Part shown: in pieces, positions 27,802 through 36,066 of the stretch
How the letters are laid out: each line of letters opens with the position of its first letter
Numbering within the stretch: the first letter of the stretch is position 1
Assembly: GCA_963727415.1 (NCBI GenBank)
Contig: CAVSGF010000001.1
Location: 248,001 to 312,000, forward strand
Length of the DNA stretch: 64,000 bases
Direction of reading: 5' to 3'
DNA from: DASQPR01 sp963727415
GTDB lineage: Bacteria > Actinomycetota > Actinomycetes > Mycobacteriales > Micromonosporaceae
Translations under genes and position numbers: made by a program
Notes under the pieces: model-generated
What the model was told of the DNA's origin: nothing
The model's input: the letters and a program-made list of their open reading frames with translations, nothing else
The model's database searches: none

Positions 27802-28149
27802 GCCACCCCCGTGACGTCGGCTCCGGCCGCTCACCGTAGTTGTCAGCCCGCCGGCACACAACCATCGGGAAGGCTCGCTGCTCACGGGCGGTCGCGCAGA
27901 TCTTGAGAACGCCACCCCACCGTGGCCACGGTAAGGGCCATGCCGTGGCGAGCCGTCAAACTTGAGTCGAGGACCCCCGGAACGCCGGGATGATCCGCAA
28001 GTCGACGATCTACCCACGGTGCTACGTCGACGCGAGAACTCGCCTGCGCGCCGCAAGACGCATGTCCTCTGTCACCGGCTGCGTGGCGTAATCGGGTTGT
28101 TCGATGAAGGCCCGCGGGTGACCATGTTCGACATGGCGAGGAATCGGGC
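27802..28149. other. Intergenic stretch, nothing recognised
   Basis: Divergent promoter region between the MFS gene and the DUF3800 gene. Short frames exist but lack a ribosome site and recognisable protein character. Confidence 0.4.
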
Positions 28150-29172
28150 GTGAGGTCACCGCTGCAAGGCGGACTTCCGCCGACGGATGCGACGGTTGGC
28201 GCCCTCGTTGAGGTTGCCTGCGACGAGTCCGGATTCTCGGGCACCAATCTGCTCCATTCGACCACCCCGGTGATCACGCACGCGAGTGTCAGTCTGGACG
28301 TGGGCGAGGCCGTCGGGCTGATCACAGCCCTGCGGTCCGGGTTCCGGTTCTCAGCGCACGAGCTGAAGTCCAGGCAGTTCCTTCGCCGCCCCCGCGCGCG
28401 TGAAGCGCTGGAGTGGTTCCTGGCGGCGCTGAAGGGTCGCGCCCACGTGCACTTGATCGACAAGGAGTTCTTCCTCGTCACCCGGATCGTCGACCTGCTG
28501 CTGGCCGAGCCGTCGTACGCGGCCGGCACCCGCCTGGCTCAGGACCACCGTCCGGCCGCTCTGGCGTTGTACCGAGCCGGGCGCTGCGCCGAAAGCGACT
28601 GGGGCGCCTTCCTGTCGGCCTTCGTCGACCTGGTTCGGATCAAGCGGCGGCGCCCGGTTCGCCAGACCGTGGAGCGATTCTTCCAGGCCCGGGATGCGCT
28701 GGTCCGGCACAGGCTCGGCGCGCAGGCCGATGCTGTCCTCACCGAGCTCACGCCGGCCCGGGTGTGGGCCGTGCTGACCAGGCTTGACAACGATGACCGA
28801 TCGATCCCGCCACCGCTGGAACCGCTGCTGCCCGCGCTGGCGGAGACGGTCCTGTCCTGGAGCGGTGGACGGCGGCGGGTCCTGGTGATCCACGACGAGC
28901 AGAGCGCCCTCACGGCCGACCGGCTGACCCGCCTCCAGCAGGTGCTGGCGAATGACGGCGGGCCGTGGCCTGCGGACTCTGACACGGCTAGGGCGTTGCC
29001 GGCAGGAGTATCGCCCCTGGCTGGGCTGGTGATGGTCGACTCTCGTGCCGAGCCGCGGGTTCAGGTCGCCGACCTCCTCGCGGGGGTGGCCCGGCGGTCT
29101 CGGGGCGTCATCAACAACGCACTGCTGCAGCCGCTGCTGTCCCCGACCTCGCTGCTCGATCCGGAAGGGTGA
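28150..29172 (+). CDS. DUF3800-like protein (predicted RNase H-fold)
   Basis: A 340-residue protein with the features of DUF3800: an N-terminal strand ending in acidic CDESGFSG, a mid-protein VIHDEQSALTADRL, and a C-terminal SRAEPRVQVADLLAGVARR. These acidic residues form the predicted catalytic site. The protein is larger than many members because of a central helical insert (residues about 95-220). The GTG start follows CGAGGA. Such proteins often travel in defence or mobile regions. No partner gene is evident next door, though the MoxR system begins 2.3 kb downstream. Confidence 0.6.
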   Translation: MRSPLQGGLPPTDATVGALVEVACDESGFSGTNLLHSTTPVITHASVSLDVGEAVGLITALRSGFRFSAHELKSRQFLRRPRAREALEWFLAALKGRAHVHLIDKEFFLVTRIVDLLLAEPSYAAGTRLAQDHRPAALALYRAGRCAESDWGAFLSAFVDLVRIKRRRPVRQTVERFFQARDALVRHRLGAQADAVLTELTPARVWAVLTRLDNDDRSIPPPLEPLLPALAETVLSWSGGRRRVLVIHDEQSALTADRLTRLQQVLANDGGPWPADSDTARALPAGVSPLAGLVMVDSRAEPRVQVADLLAGVARRSRGVINNALLQPLLSPTSLLDPEG

Positions 29173-29380
29173 GGCCGGGTCAACAGCGAGAAGCGGACGG
29201 CTAGAGAGTCACCGGCACTCGGGAGTCTGCGTCGATACCGGTTCGAGTAGGGGCTTCTGCGCGGAGCGCGGTGCCATCGCGGCGTGTAGCCGCGGCCACC
29301 CGGTAAGCCCACTGCCGGACCCCGTCGCGTGGGAGGATCACACACCGGGTTTCATGCCTGGCAGGCGTCAGGGGGTGGTG

Positions 29381-29448
29381 ATGGCCACGCGGAACGTCAT
29401 CGTGCTGGGTGCCTCAGCGGGTGGGGTCGAGGCGCTGCGCGCTCAAGG
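29381..29448 (+). pseudogene. CheB-type methylesterase fragment
   Basis: ATG 29381 opens MATRNVIVLGASAGGVEALR, the exact N-terminal signature of CheB-like protein-glutamate methylesterases. The similarity then ends and the frame runs out within 11 codons. Only this stub of a chemotaxis-type gene remains, in an otherwise empty 425-bp gap. Confidence 0.6.
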
Positions 29449-29597
29449 TGCGCCGCCACACGGAAGTGACAGGTGATGCCATTGTTTCGCCAGGGGGTGC
29501 CACGGTGAATGGACCTTGCACGGTCGCCGCGCGGAGCCACGGTTGGGGGTGTCAGCCTGAAACCGACTGCGTCAACCGCCACACCCGGACGTGCGTA

Positions 29598-30503
29598 CTA
29601 GCCACGGATGAGGTTTTCGACGACTTCTGCGCAGCGCGCGGCGTCGTCGAAGCGTTCCCGGAAGGCGCAGAACTTCATTCCCTCCAATGCCATATGCATC
29701 TGGTACGCCCGCATCGCCACCGGGTCGGGGTTCCATCGCCGCCCGATGGCGCCCTCGATGTCCACGTCGGACCATTGTTCGTACCACGGCCGGGAAAACA
29801 TCAACCAGGCCGCGTCGTAAGCCGGATCGCCGAAATTGGCATTGCCCCAATCCAGGACGGCGGTAATCCGATCGCCGTCAACCAGCACATTGCGAGCGAG
29901 GAGGTCGCAATGAATCATTCCGCGCCGCTCCGGCAGATCGACGACCAACCGTTCGAGCACGGCCAGGCCGGCATCGTGCAGCCCGATACCGATCGGTGAC
30001 GCCGCCAGGGCCTCGTGCCATCCCCGCTTTCGTGGCGGTACCTCGCCCGCGTCCAGCACGGCCCCGGCCCACGACGAATAGGCGCCGGCTCTCGACGAAT
30101 TCCACAGTCCATACCCACTGCCGCCGATGTCGAGCCGGCCGATCCGGTCCATGACCTCAAATAGTGCCGGCAGCGCCGCCTCGAACCCGGCGGCATCTAG
30201 GTCATCTATTGGCGTACCGGTGGCGCGGGCAGACACCGCGTAGGCCCATCCGTCTCGCTCGCCACGTCGATACACCGCCGGGACTGGCAGGTTGGTCGCG
30301 ACCGATCCGATGATCGCGTCCTTGGCGAAGTCCTCGCCGTGGCGACCCACGCGCAGGACGATCGGCTCACCGTCGAGGTCGAGCGCGTACGCCGTCGACC
30401 AGGCACCGGCCGCGAACCGCTCCGGCAGAGTTCCCCCCAGGTCATCGGCGATCGCGGCGGCCACGCCGTCTGGATAATCTCCGCCGTCGTGGTGGCCGGC
30501 CAA
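29598..30503 (-). CDS. Aminoglycoside phosphotransferase-family kinase
   Basis: APH-fold small-molecule kinase, 301 residues. The catalytic Brenner motif is MIHCDLLARNVLVDGDRI, followed by the metal-binding VLDWGNANFGDPAYDAAW. The N-terminal lobe has WSTAYALDL and PIVLRVGRHGEDF with the ATP-binding lysine position unusual (Arg). The DinB gene ends 4 bp upstream on the same strand, so the two form an operon. Many members phosphorylate substrates other than aminoglycosides. Confidence 0.85.
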   Translation of the reverse strand: MAGHHDGGDYPDGVAAAIADDLGGTLPERFAAGAWSTAYALDLDGEPIVLRVGRHGEDFAKDAIIGSVATNLPVPAVYRRGERDGWAYAVSARATGTPIDDLDAAGFEAALPALFEVMDRIGRLDIGGSGYGLWNSSRAGAYSSWAGAVLDAGEVPPRKRGWHEALAASPIGIGLHDAGLAVLERLVVDLPERRGMIHCDLLARNVLVDGDRITAVLDWGNANFGDPAYDAAWLMFSRPWYEQWSDVDIEGAIGRRWNPDPVAMRAYQMHMALEGMKFCAFRERFDDAARCAEVVENLIRG

Positions 30504-30507
30504 CTGT

Positions 30508-31029
30508 TTAGTCGCCCGTCACGCCGTCGATCCGTTCCCGGATCAGGTCGGCGTGGCCGTTGTGCCGGGCGTACTCCTCGATCATGTGTGTGTATACCCA
30601 ACGGACGCTGATCTCGCGCTGGCTACGCGGGTACATGAATGTCTCATCTAGCGCGCGACCCGCCACCACCGCGTCGCACGCCACCACCTCGGCTCGGAAC
30701 GTGGCGAAGTCGGCCTCAGCGTCGGCGCCGGCCACGTCGTTGAAGTCACCGTCGACGTTGTCGGGACCGCCGTAGACGTTGTCGATCTCCTCACCTGCGA
30801 CACGTCTGCGGAACCAGGCGCGTTCGACATTGGCCATATGCCGAACCAGGCCGAGGAGAGTGAGGTTGGATGGCTCAGCGCTCGCTTGCTTCAGCTGCTC
30901 CGCGGTCAGGCCCGCACACTTGTACAGCAGCGTGTCGCGATGCCAGTCCAGCCAGCCCTGCAACATGGCTCGCTCGTCGGCCACGAGCGGTTCGGATCGG
31001 CGTTCGATCTGTGGGGCATTCCAGGTCAT
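30508..31029 (-). CDS. DinB/DUF664 family protein
   Basis: Four-helix-bundle metalloprotein of the DinB superfamily, in actinobacteria often mycothiol-dependent. The three His ligands fall in LDWHRDTLLYKC, LGLVRHMANVERAWF and HMIEEYARHNGHADLIRE. Length 173 residues, typical. An ATG two codons upstream (31035) is possible. It is the first gene of an operon with the APH-type kinase, which suggests joint action on one small molecule, but the substrate is unknown. Confidence 0.88.
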   Translation of the reverse strand: MTWNAPQIERRSEPLVADERAMLQGWLDWHRDTLLYKCAGLTAEQLKQASAEPSNLTLLGLVRHMANVERAWFRRRVAGEEIDNVYGGPDNVDGDFNDVAGADAEADFATFRAEVVACDAVVAGRALDETFMYPRSQREISVRWVYTHMIEEYARHNGHADLIRERIDGVTGD

Positions 31030-31113
31030 CCACACATAGTCGACGACACCACTGCACCGGACAACTCGTATTCCTCGCGGCGTGTCCCACCCATGCTCAT
31101 CGGTTGAATCACA

Positions 31114-31299
31114 TCAATCACCACTGTGACTGGCGAAGTAGACGGTGTGCGGTTGCCCGTTCTCGTAGCCGATCACGTATGTGCCCTGCCATCGACCATA
31201 AAGATCTAGTACGTCGAGCCTGTCTCGCACCTGCCCCGTGGTTGGCGTTGGAGTGCCGAAGATTTCGACCGTCTCGTCGTCCCGCTGGTTCGGCGGCAT
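31114..31299 (-). CDS. Possible small protein (61 residues)
   Basis: Frame beginning MPPNQRDDETVEIF with a regular amphipathic body (VRDRLDVLDLYGRWQGTYVI). No clear ribosome site precedes the ATG, so it may be the tail of a larger decayed gene. Not recognised. Confidence 0.35.
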   Translation of the reverse strand: MPPNQRDDETVEIFGTPTPTTGQVRDRLDVLDLYGRWQGTYVIGYENGQPHTVYFASHSGD

Positions 31300-31498
31300 A
31301 CGTCAGGTGCACACCCGAACGCGCCGGCCAGGCACTGGCTGCGGTCGCTCCGGGTGCACTCACCCTGCCGCCCGGCCGCCAGTCCGAACGATCTTGGGCT
31401 GGCATGCACCTGACATCCGGTGAGAGACGTTGTACGCTTCCCGCGATGATTACCTTCTTGATCAGATCGGAGGTCCCATCCGCAAAAGGTGAGTGCTG

Positions 31499-32887
31499 AT
31501 GCGCTCCTTTACCGCGAATGGGGATTCCCGCCTTATTTTCTGGCTGCGCGTGCGCGAGTTCGCCGTGCCGCCTTCGATGATCGAATCTGCGACTGCCCGC
31601 CGCGCCATAGGCGACTGGGCCGGGGCGTGTGCTGCCGCACGCGTGGACGTAGATCTGGATCTGCGTTCCGTGGCTCGCGTACGTGGACGGGAACTCGCGG
31701 CCCGGATCCGCGCCGACCTCCGCCATCTGGCTCCTGACCTGCTGCGGTGGCACATGCCAAGGATCGCTCCCGACGGTCTGCTGCGCCCCGGCCTGACCAT
31801 CTCCCTGGCACGGTACCGTCCAGCCGGGCCTGACAGCGGCACCGGAGTTCACCTCGTGGCCCGAACCGCGCCGGCGTGGGCGGACGCCGGTCAGCGGATC
31901 AGCCTCGCGCTGTGGGACGGCTCCGGAAGCTGGCCGTGTCCACATCCGCATCCCCGTCCCGACCGGCGTTTTCGCCTCGACCTGCACCGCCACCTGTGGG
32001 ACGCCCGCAGGGCAGATGAGCTGAGGGAACGCTCCGGGGCGCAGCAGCGGGCCGTCGACGGCAGGCCCGCTGCTCGGAGTCAACCAGACCCGGTGCCGCC
32101 GGGATACCGCTGCGCCGTGGACCGGTGGGCAGCCGAGGCGGAAATCTTGCTCCGCGCGGACGGACGGGCCCACCGCACCGTCACCGTGCGGCTCGGTGCC
32201 CGGCATCGGCTGGTCCTGCACCTCGGCGCCGAGCCGAACACATCCGGGCCACCCGCGCTGACCATCACTGCGATACCCGCAAAGACCGCTGTCGCCTCGT
32301 GGCCAGTCCTTCCAGACGCGGCGACTTGGGTACTACCGGACTTGGAGCTGCTCAGCGCCGGGCTGATCAGCGCCGACCACCTGCACCCGCTTGTCGCGCA
32401 GGCACTCGTACCGGGGCATCCGCCGACCCTCGCGCCGAGGATCCCGGACAGCGCAGGCAACCCGCGCCTCGTCGAGTGCCGTGGCGCCCCGCATCGGATC
32501 GGTCTCGTGAACGGGGTACTCGTTCCGCTGGACCACGACCCTGCAGAGATCCGCCGCGAGGAGCTGCTGACCGCGTTAGGCGGCACCCCGATGCCGTGCC
32601 TGCGGGCGATCGACGAGGCGCACCGCCACCCGGAGTGTCTCGCCGACGTCCGCGCCCGCCTCGACCACGGCGACGCCGCTGGTGCCCTGACCGCCGTCGA
32701 AGGCCTGCTCGGAGCGGATGTGCTGCTGCGCAGCGGCACGTTGCGGAACGAACTCGCGACGGCGGCGCAGCGGCAGATCAATCACGGACTGTTCCGCGCC
32801 GGGCTCATCGGCACCGGACCAATTCCGTACGGCCGCCGCCGCGGCCGCGGATCCCGGGCCCACCCGCGCCACGCCACAGTCCGCTGA
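31499..32887 (+). CDS. Unknown first component of a MoxR/VWA three-gene system
   Basis: A soluble protein of 462 residues, rich in Arg, Leu and Ala, with no recognised enzyme motif. Segments WAGACAAARVDVDLDLRSVA and VRARLDHGDAAGALTAVEGL look like helical repeats at the two ends. The middle has a beta-rich part (RTVTVRLGARHRLVLHLGAE). It has AGGTGAG upstream of ATG 31499. The MoxR gene starts 81 bp later, and the three genes are in tight series. By position it is the likely substrate, adaptor or effector of the MoxR/VWA pair; this is inference. Confidence 0.75.
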   Translation: MRSFTANGDSRLIFWLRVREFAVPPSMIESATARRAIGDWAGACAAARVDVDLDLRSVARVRGRELAARIRADLRHLAPDLLRWHMPRIAPDGLLRPGLTISLARYRPAGPDSGTGVHLVARTAPAWADAGQRISLALWDGSGSWPCPHPHPRPDRRFRLDLHRHLWDARRADELRERSGAQQRAVDGRPAARSQPDPVPPGYRCAVDRWAAEAEILLRADGRAHRTVTVRLGARHRLVLHLGAEPNTSGPPALTITAIPAKTAVASWPVLPDAATWVLPDLELLSAGLISADHLHPLVAQALVPGHPPTLAPRIPDSAGNPRLVECRGAPHRIGLVNGVLVPLDHDPAEIRREELLTALGGTPMPCLRAIDEAHRHPECLADVRARLDHGDAAGALTAVEGLLGADVLLRSGTLRNELATAAQRQINHGLFRAGLIGTGPIPYGRRRGRGSRAHPRHATVR

Positions 32888-32968
32888 CACCCAAGACCTC
32901 GCCGCTTCACCCCTGACGCCCGCATTGGCCTTTCTGCGGCCCCGACGCGACCCCAAAGGTGATCAAAC

Positions 32969-34231
32969 GTGCCCTCCTCCGTCCCATCCGCCACCATAGA
33001 TGCATCCCCCGCGACGGCCGCCACCCTGCGGCTGGACGTCGCCGCCGAGTTGCTCACCCTGCTCGACGACACCGCCACTGAGCCGCGTCCCGACACCCAG
33101 CTCGAAGCCTTGACCCTGGCGGTGGCCGCCGACCTGCCAGTACTGCTATGGGGAGAACCGGGAATAGGCAAGACCGCCGCCCTGGGTCAGCTAGCCGAAG
33201 CCCTTGACCTGCCGCTAACCACGGTCATCGCCAGTGTGCACGAACCAACGGACTTCTCCGGCCTGCCGGTGATCGGCGACGATCCCTCAGTGCAGGGCGT
33301 GCCGATGGCCCCGCCCGACTGGGCGGTACGTCTCGTCCGGGCCGGCCGCGGGCTTCTCTTCCTGGACGAGCTATCCACCGCGCCGCCGGCCGTCCAGGCT
33401 GCCCTGCTCCGCCTCGTGCTCGAACGCCGAGTCGGCGCCCTGCGGCTGCCACCCGATGTCCGGATAGTCGCCGCCGCCAATCCGCGGTCCTCCGCGGCCG
33501 ACGGCTGGGAGCTCAGCGCGCCACTGGCCAATCGGTTCGTCCACCTGCAGTGGACATACGACCACGACGTCGTGGTCCGCGGGCTGGGCGGGACCTGGCC
33601 GCGCGCATCGCTGCCACGCCTCGACCCTGGACGGCTATCCCACGCTGTAACGTTTGCCCGCCGCGCGGTGTGCGGACTCCTCGCCACGCGCCCCGCACTC
33701 GTGCACAAGTTGCCGTCCAACGAAGCCCGCCGTGGTGGTCCATGGCCTTCACCCCGCAGTTGGGAGATGACACTCCGCTTGATCGCCTTCGCCATCGCGG
33801 CGGACACATCCCGAGAAGTGCTGTCCATGCTCGTCCGCGGCGCTGTCGGAGACGGCCCTGGGCTGGAGCTGCTGGCCAGCCTGGACCGGATGGACCTACC
33901 GGACCCCGAGACGCTATTAGCGGACCCCGGCAAAGCCGTCCTCCCCGAACGCGGTGACCTGCGCCAGACGGTCCTCGACGGTGTGGTCGAGGCGGTCCGC
34001 AACCGGCCGGAGCAGTCCCGTTGGGACGCGGCGTGGACCCTCCTGGTCCTGGCGCTGGAGACTGGAGCCCCGGACCTCGTGGTCGTACCCGCGGCCACGC
34101 TTGCCACCCTGCGCCGCGACGACTGGGAAGTCCCGGCCGCGATCGAGCGGCTCGCCGCAGCGGTGTCGCTGTCGCAGCGGGCGGACCGCGCGGTGACAGA
34201 CGCCGCAGCCGACGCGAGCAGCCGCCGATGA
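32969..34231 (+). CDS. MoxR-type AAA+ ATPase
   Basis: A 420-residue AAA+ protein. Walker A is GEPGIGKTAAL (about residues 62-72), Walker B LLFLDELSTAPP (about 129-140), sensor 1 IVAAANPRSSA and the arginine-finger region PLANRFVHLQW, all characteristic of MoxR. The GTG start follows AAAGGTGATC. It overlaps the next gene by ATGA. MoxR proteins act as chaperone-like remodelers together with VWA proteins, which fits the downstream gene. Confidence 0.9.
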   Translation: MPSSVPSATIDASPATAATLRLDVAAELLTLLDDTATEPRPDTQLEALTLAVAADLPVLLWGEPGIGKTAALGQLAEALDLPLTTVIASVHEPTDFSGLPVIGDDPSVQGVPMAPPDWAVRLVRAGRGLLFLDELSTAPPAVQAALLRLVLERRVGALRLPPDVRIVAAANPRSSAADGWELSAPLANRFVHLQWTYDHDVVVRGLGGTWPRASLPRLDPGRLSHAVTFARRAVCGLLATRPALVHKLPSNEARRGGPWPSPRSWEMTLRLIAFAIAADTSREVLSMLVRGAVGDGPGLELLASLDRMDLPDPETLLADPGKAVLPERGDLRQTVLDGVVEAVRNRPEQSRWDAAWTLLVLALETGAPDLVVVPAATLATLRRDDWEVPAAIERLAAAVSLSQRADRAVTDAAADASSRR

Positions 34232-35451
34232 CGGCATCCACACTGGACCGCGAGAAGCTCTTCGCCGCCCGGCTGCACGCGGCCCGGGTCCGGCCATACC
34301 TCGCAACGGCACTGTTCGCGCTGTACACGGTCGAGTCGCAGCAGGTGCCGACTATGGCCGTGGACCGGCACTGGCGATGCTACGTCTCACCAGCGTTCGT
34401 GGACCGGACCACACTGGAGGACCTCGCCGGCGTCTGGGTGCACGAGGTCTCCCACCTGCTGCGCGACCACCACGGACGCAGCGACCGGTACGCGTCGAAG
34501 CACGGACTCACCGGGCCCGGCGAACGACTGCGGATGAACATCGCCGCCGACTGCGAGATTAACGACGACGTGTACGGCGACGGGCTGGCACGACCCGACG
34601 GCGCGGTCGAACCACAGCTGCTCAGGCTGTCCGAGGGCGAGATGATGGAGGAATACCTGCAACAGTTCCGGCTCGGCCCGTACACACAAGGCCTGGCCTG
34701 GCTCGACTGCGGCAGCGGCGCCGACGGCCTGGACCGAGAGTGGGATCTCGGCCCGGACGGTGCGCATGGACTCAGCGCGCAGGAACGAGACGCAGTGCGG
34801 TTCCGGGTCGCACAAGGAGTCACCGCCCACCCCGGCAACGTCCCGAAGGGCTGGAAACGGTGGGCGGAAGAGGCGTTCCACCCGCCACAGCCATGGCGAG
34901 ACCTGCTCGGAGCAGCGGTCCGCTCGGCCGCCTCCGCCCCCGGCACAGGTGAGGACTACACCTATGGCCGGCCCTCACGCAGATCCGCCAGCCTGCCCGG
35001 CATCGTCCTACCGAGCCTGCGCCGCAGGCCGCCACGCGTCTGTGTGATCATCGACACCTCTGGATCAGTCAGTGACACCGAGTTGGGTAGCGCACTCCTC
35101 GAAGTCGCCGCGATCGCCCGAGCCGTCGGCGGGCGGCGCGACCTCGTCACCGTACTGCCGTGCGACGCCGCCGCCCAGACCGCGCACCCTCTGTGCCGTG
35201 CCGAAGGAATCCCATTGGTCGGCGGCGGCGGCACGGATCTGCGTACGGGCTTCACGAAGGCCCTCCGGACGAGCCCACGTCCAGACGTCATCGTGGTCCT
35301 CACCGACGGACAGACACCATGGCCCGCCCTACAGCCACCGTGCCGGACGGTCGTCGGTCTGTTCCCCCGGAGTACACGGTGGGACGAGAACGATCCCGCG
35401 TACACGCCGGACACGCCACCGGATTGGGCGCGAGTGATCACCATCGGGTGA
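34228..35451 (+). CDS. DUF2201-type putative metallopeptidase with VWA-like domain
   Basis: A 407-residue two-domain protein. The N-terminal zincin-like domain has HEVSH (residues 72-76) in GVWVHEVSHLLRDHHG and a downstream acidic NIAADCEINDDVY, as in the DUF2201 N-terminal family. The C-terminal half is a VWA-like domain with a MIDAS DTSGS at residues 276-280 (VCVIIDTSGSVSD), GGTDLRTG and VVLTDGQTPW. Start overlaps the MoxR stop, so translation is coupled. It is the expected partner of the MoxR ATPase. Confidence 0.9.
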   Translation: MTASTLDREKLFAARLHAARVRPYLATALFALYTVESQQVPTMAVDRHWRCYVSPAFVDRTTLEDLAGVWVHEVSHLLRDHHGRSDRYASKHGLTGPGERLRMNIAADCEINDDVYGDGLARPDGAVEPQLLRLSEGEMMEEYLQQFRLGPYTQGLAWLDCGSGADGLDREWDLGPDGAHGLSAQERDAVRFRVAQGVTAHPGNVPKGWKRWAEEAFHPPQPWRDLLGAAVRSAASAPGTGEDYTYGRPSRRSASLPGIVLPSLRRRPPRVCVIIDTSGSVSDTELGSALLEVAAIARAVGGRRDLVTVLPCDAAAQTAHPLCRAEGIPLVGGGGTDLRTGFTKALRTSPRPDVIVVLTDGQTPWPALQPPCRTVVGLFPRSTRWDENDPAYTPDTPPDWARVITIG

Positions 35452-35726
35452 CCTCACTGGCGATGTCACCGGGTTGTCTTCGCAACGCGCAACTCGCGGC
35501 ATACGTCCTCATCGGCGCGGACGGGGCACGCTCGGTCGTCCGGTCGCTGCTGACCGACGCGAGACTCTCCTAGGTTGCCACCTGCGGCGTCGCGGTCAGC
35601 ATGGTACGGCGGGTGGTGGCCGAGCCCAGGTCTAGCTGGCCGGGGTCGGGGTGGCGCCCATCAACACGTCGCCGGGACCGGGCGTACGAACTAGGTTGCG
35701 CTCGCCGCCCTGGTGGATCGCTCAAT
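35452..35726 (+). pseudogene. Flavin monooxygenase fragment in an otherwise empty stretch
   Basis: At about 35500-35573 the frame AAYVLIGADGARSVVRSLL matches the conserved FAD-contact motif of aromatic-ring monooxygenases (GADGARS...R), but nothing before or after continues it. The remainder to the repeat element at 35727 shows no gene. Confidence 0.5.
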
Positions 35727-35776
35727 CAAGTGATGTCTTCGCCGCCGGCCGCCTGCACCATCGATCACATGCGGTA
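35727..35776. promoter_or_regulatory. Shared upstream element, copy 1 (before the PQQ-type gene)
   Basis: CAAGTGATGTCTTC, then CCGCC, CCATCGATC and GCGGTA in the same order and nearly the same spacing as at 40789-40840. Likely a common regulator site or promoter; the start codon it may serve is 290 bp downstream. Confidence 0.6.
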
Positions 35777-36066
35777 GTACATGCCGCAACCGCTAACAGA
35801 GACCCTGTGGCCATGGACGGGGAACAACCACGCCGACCGTGGCGTTCGACATCGATGACCTGGATTGCCTCAAGGGATTGGAATCCTCAGTTCCCCGGAA
35901 GATGGCGCCCAGGCGGAGTCATACGCGGTCATCAAGCCGACGACCGTCTACGCCGAGGGATAAGGCGGACGCTGCGGTGTGCCGGGTCGGCGCACACGTC
36001 GTCCACGGTGCGATGGCGTATGCCCCGCTTATCCGCTCCGCGACCATCACGACAACAGGAGAGCAC

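Noticed and set aside
30868..31499. Plus-strand frame of 209 codons opposite the DinB gene
   Set aside because: Complement of DinB; Arg/Ser/Pro-rich, without motif.
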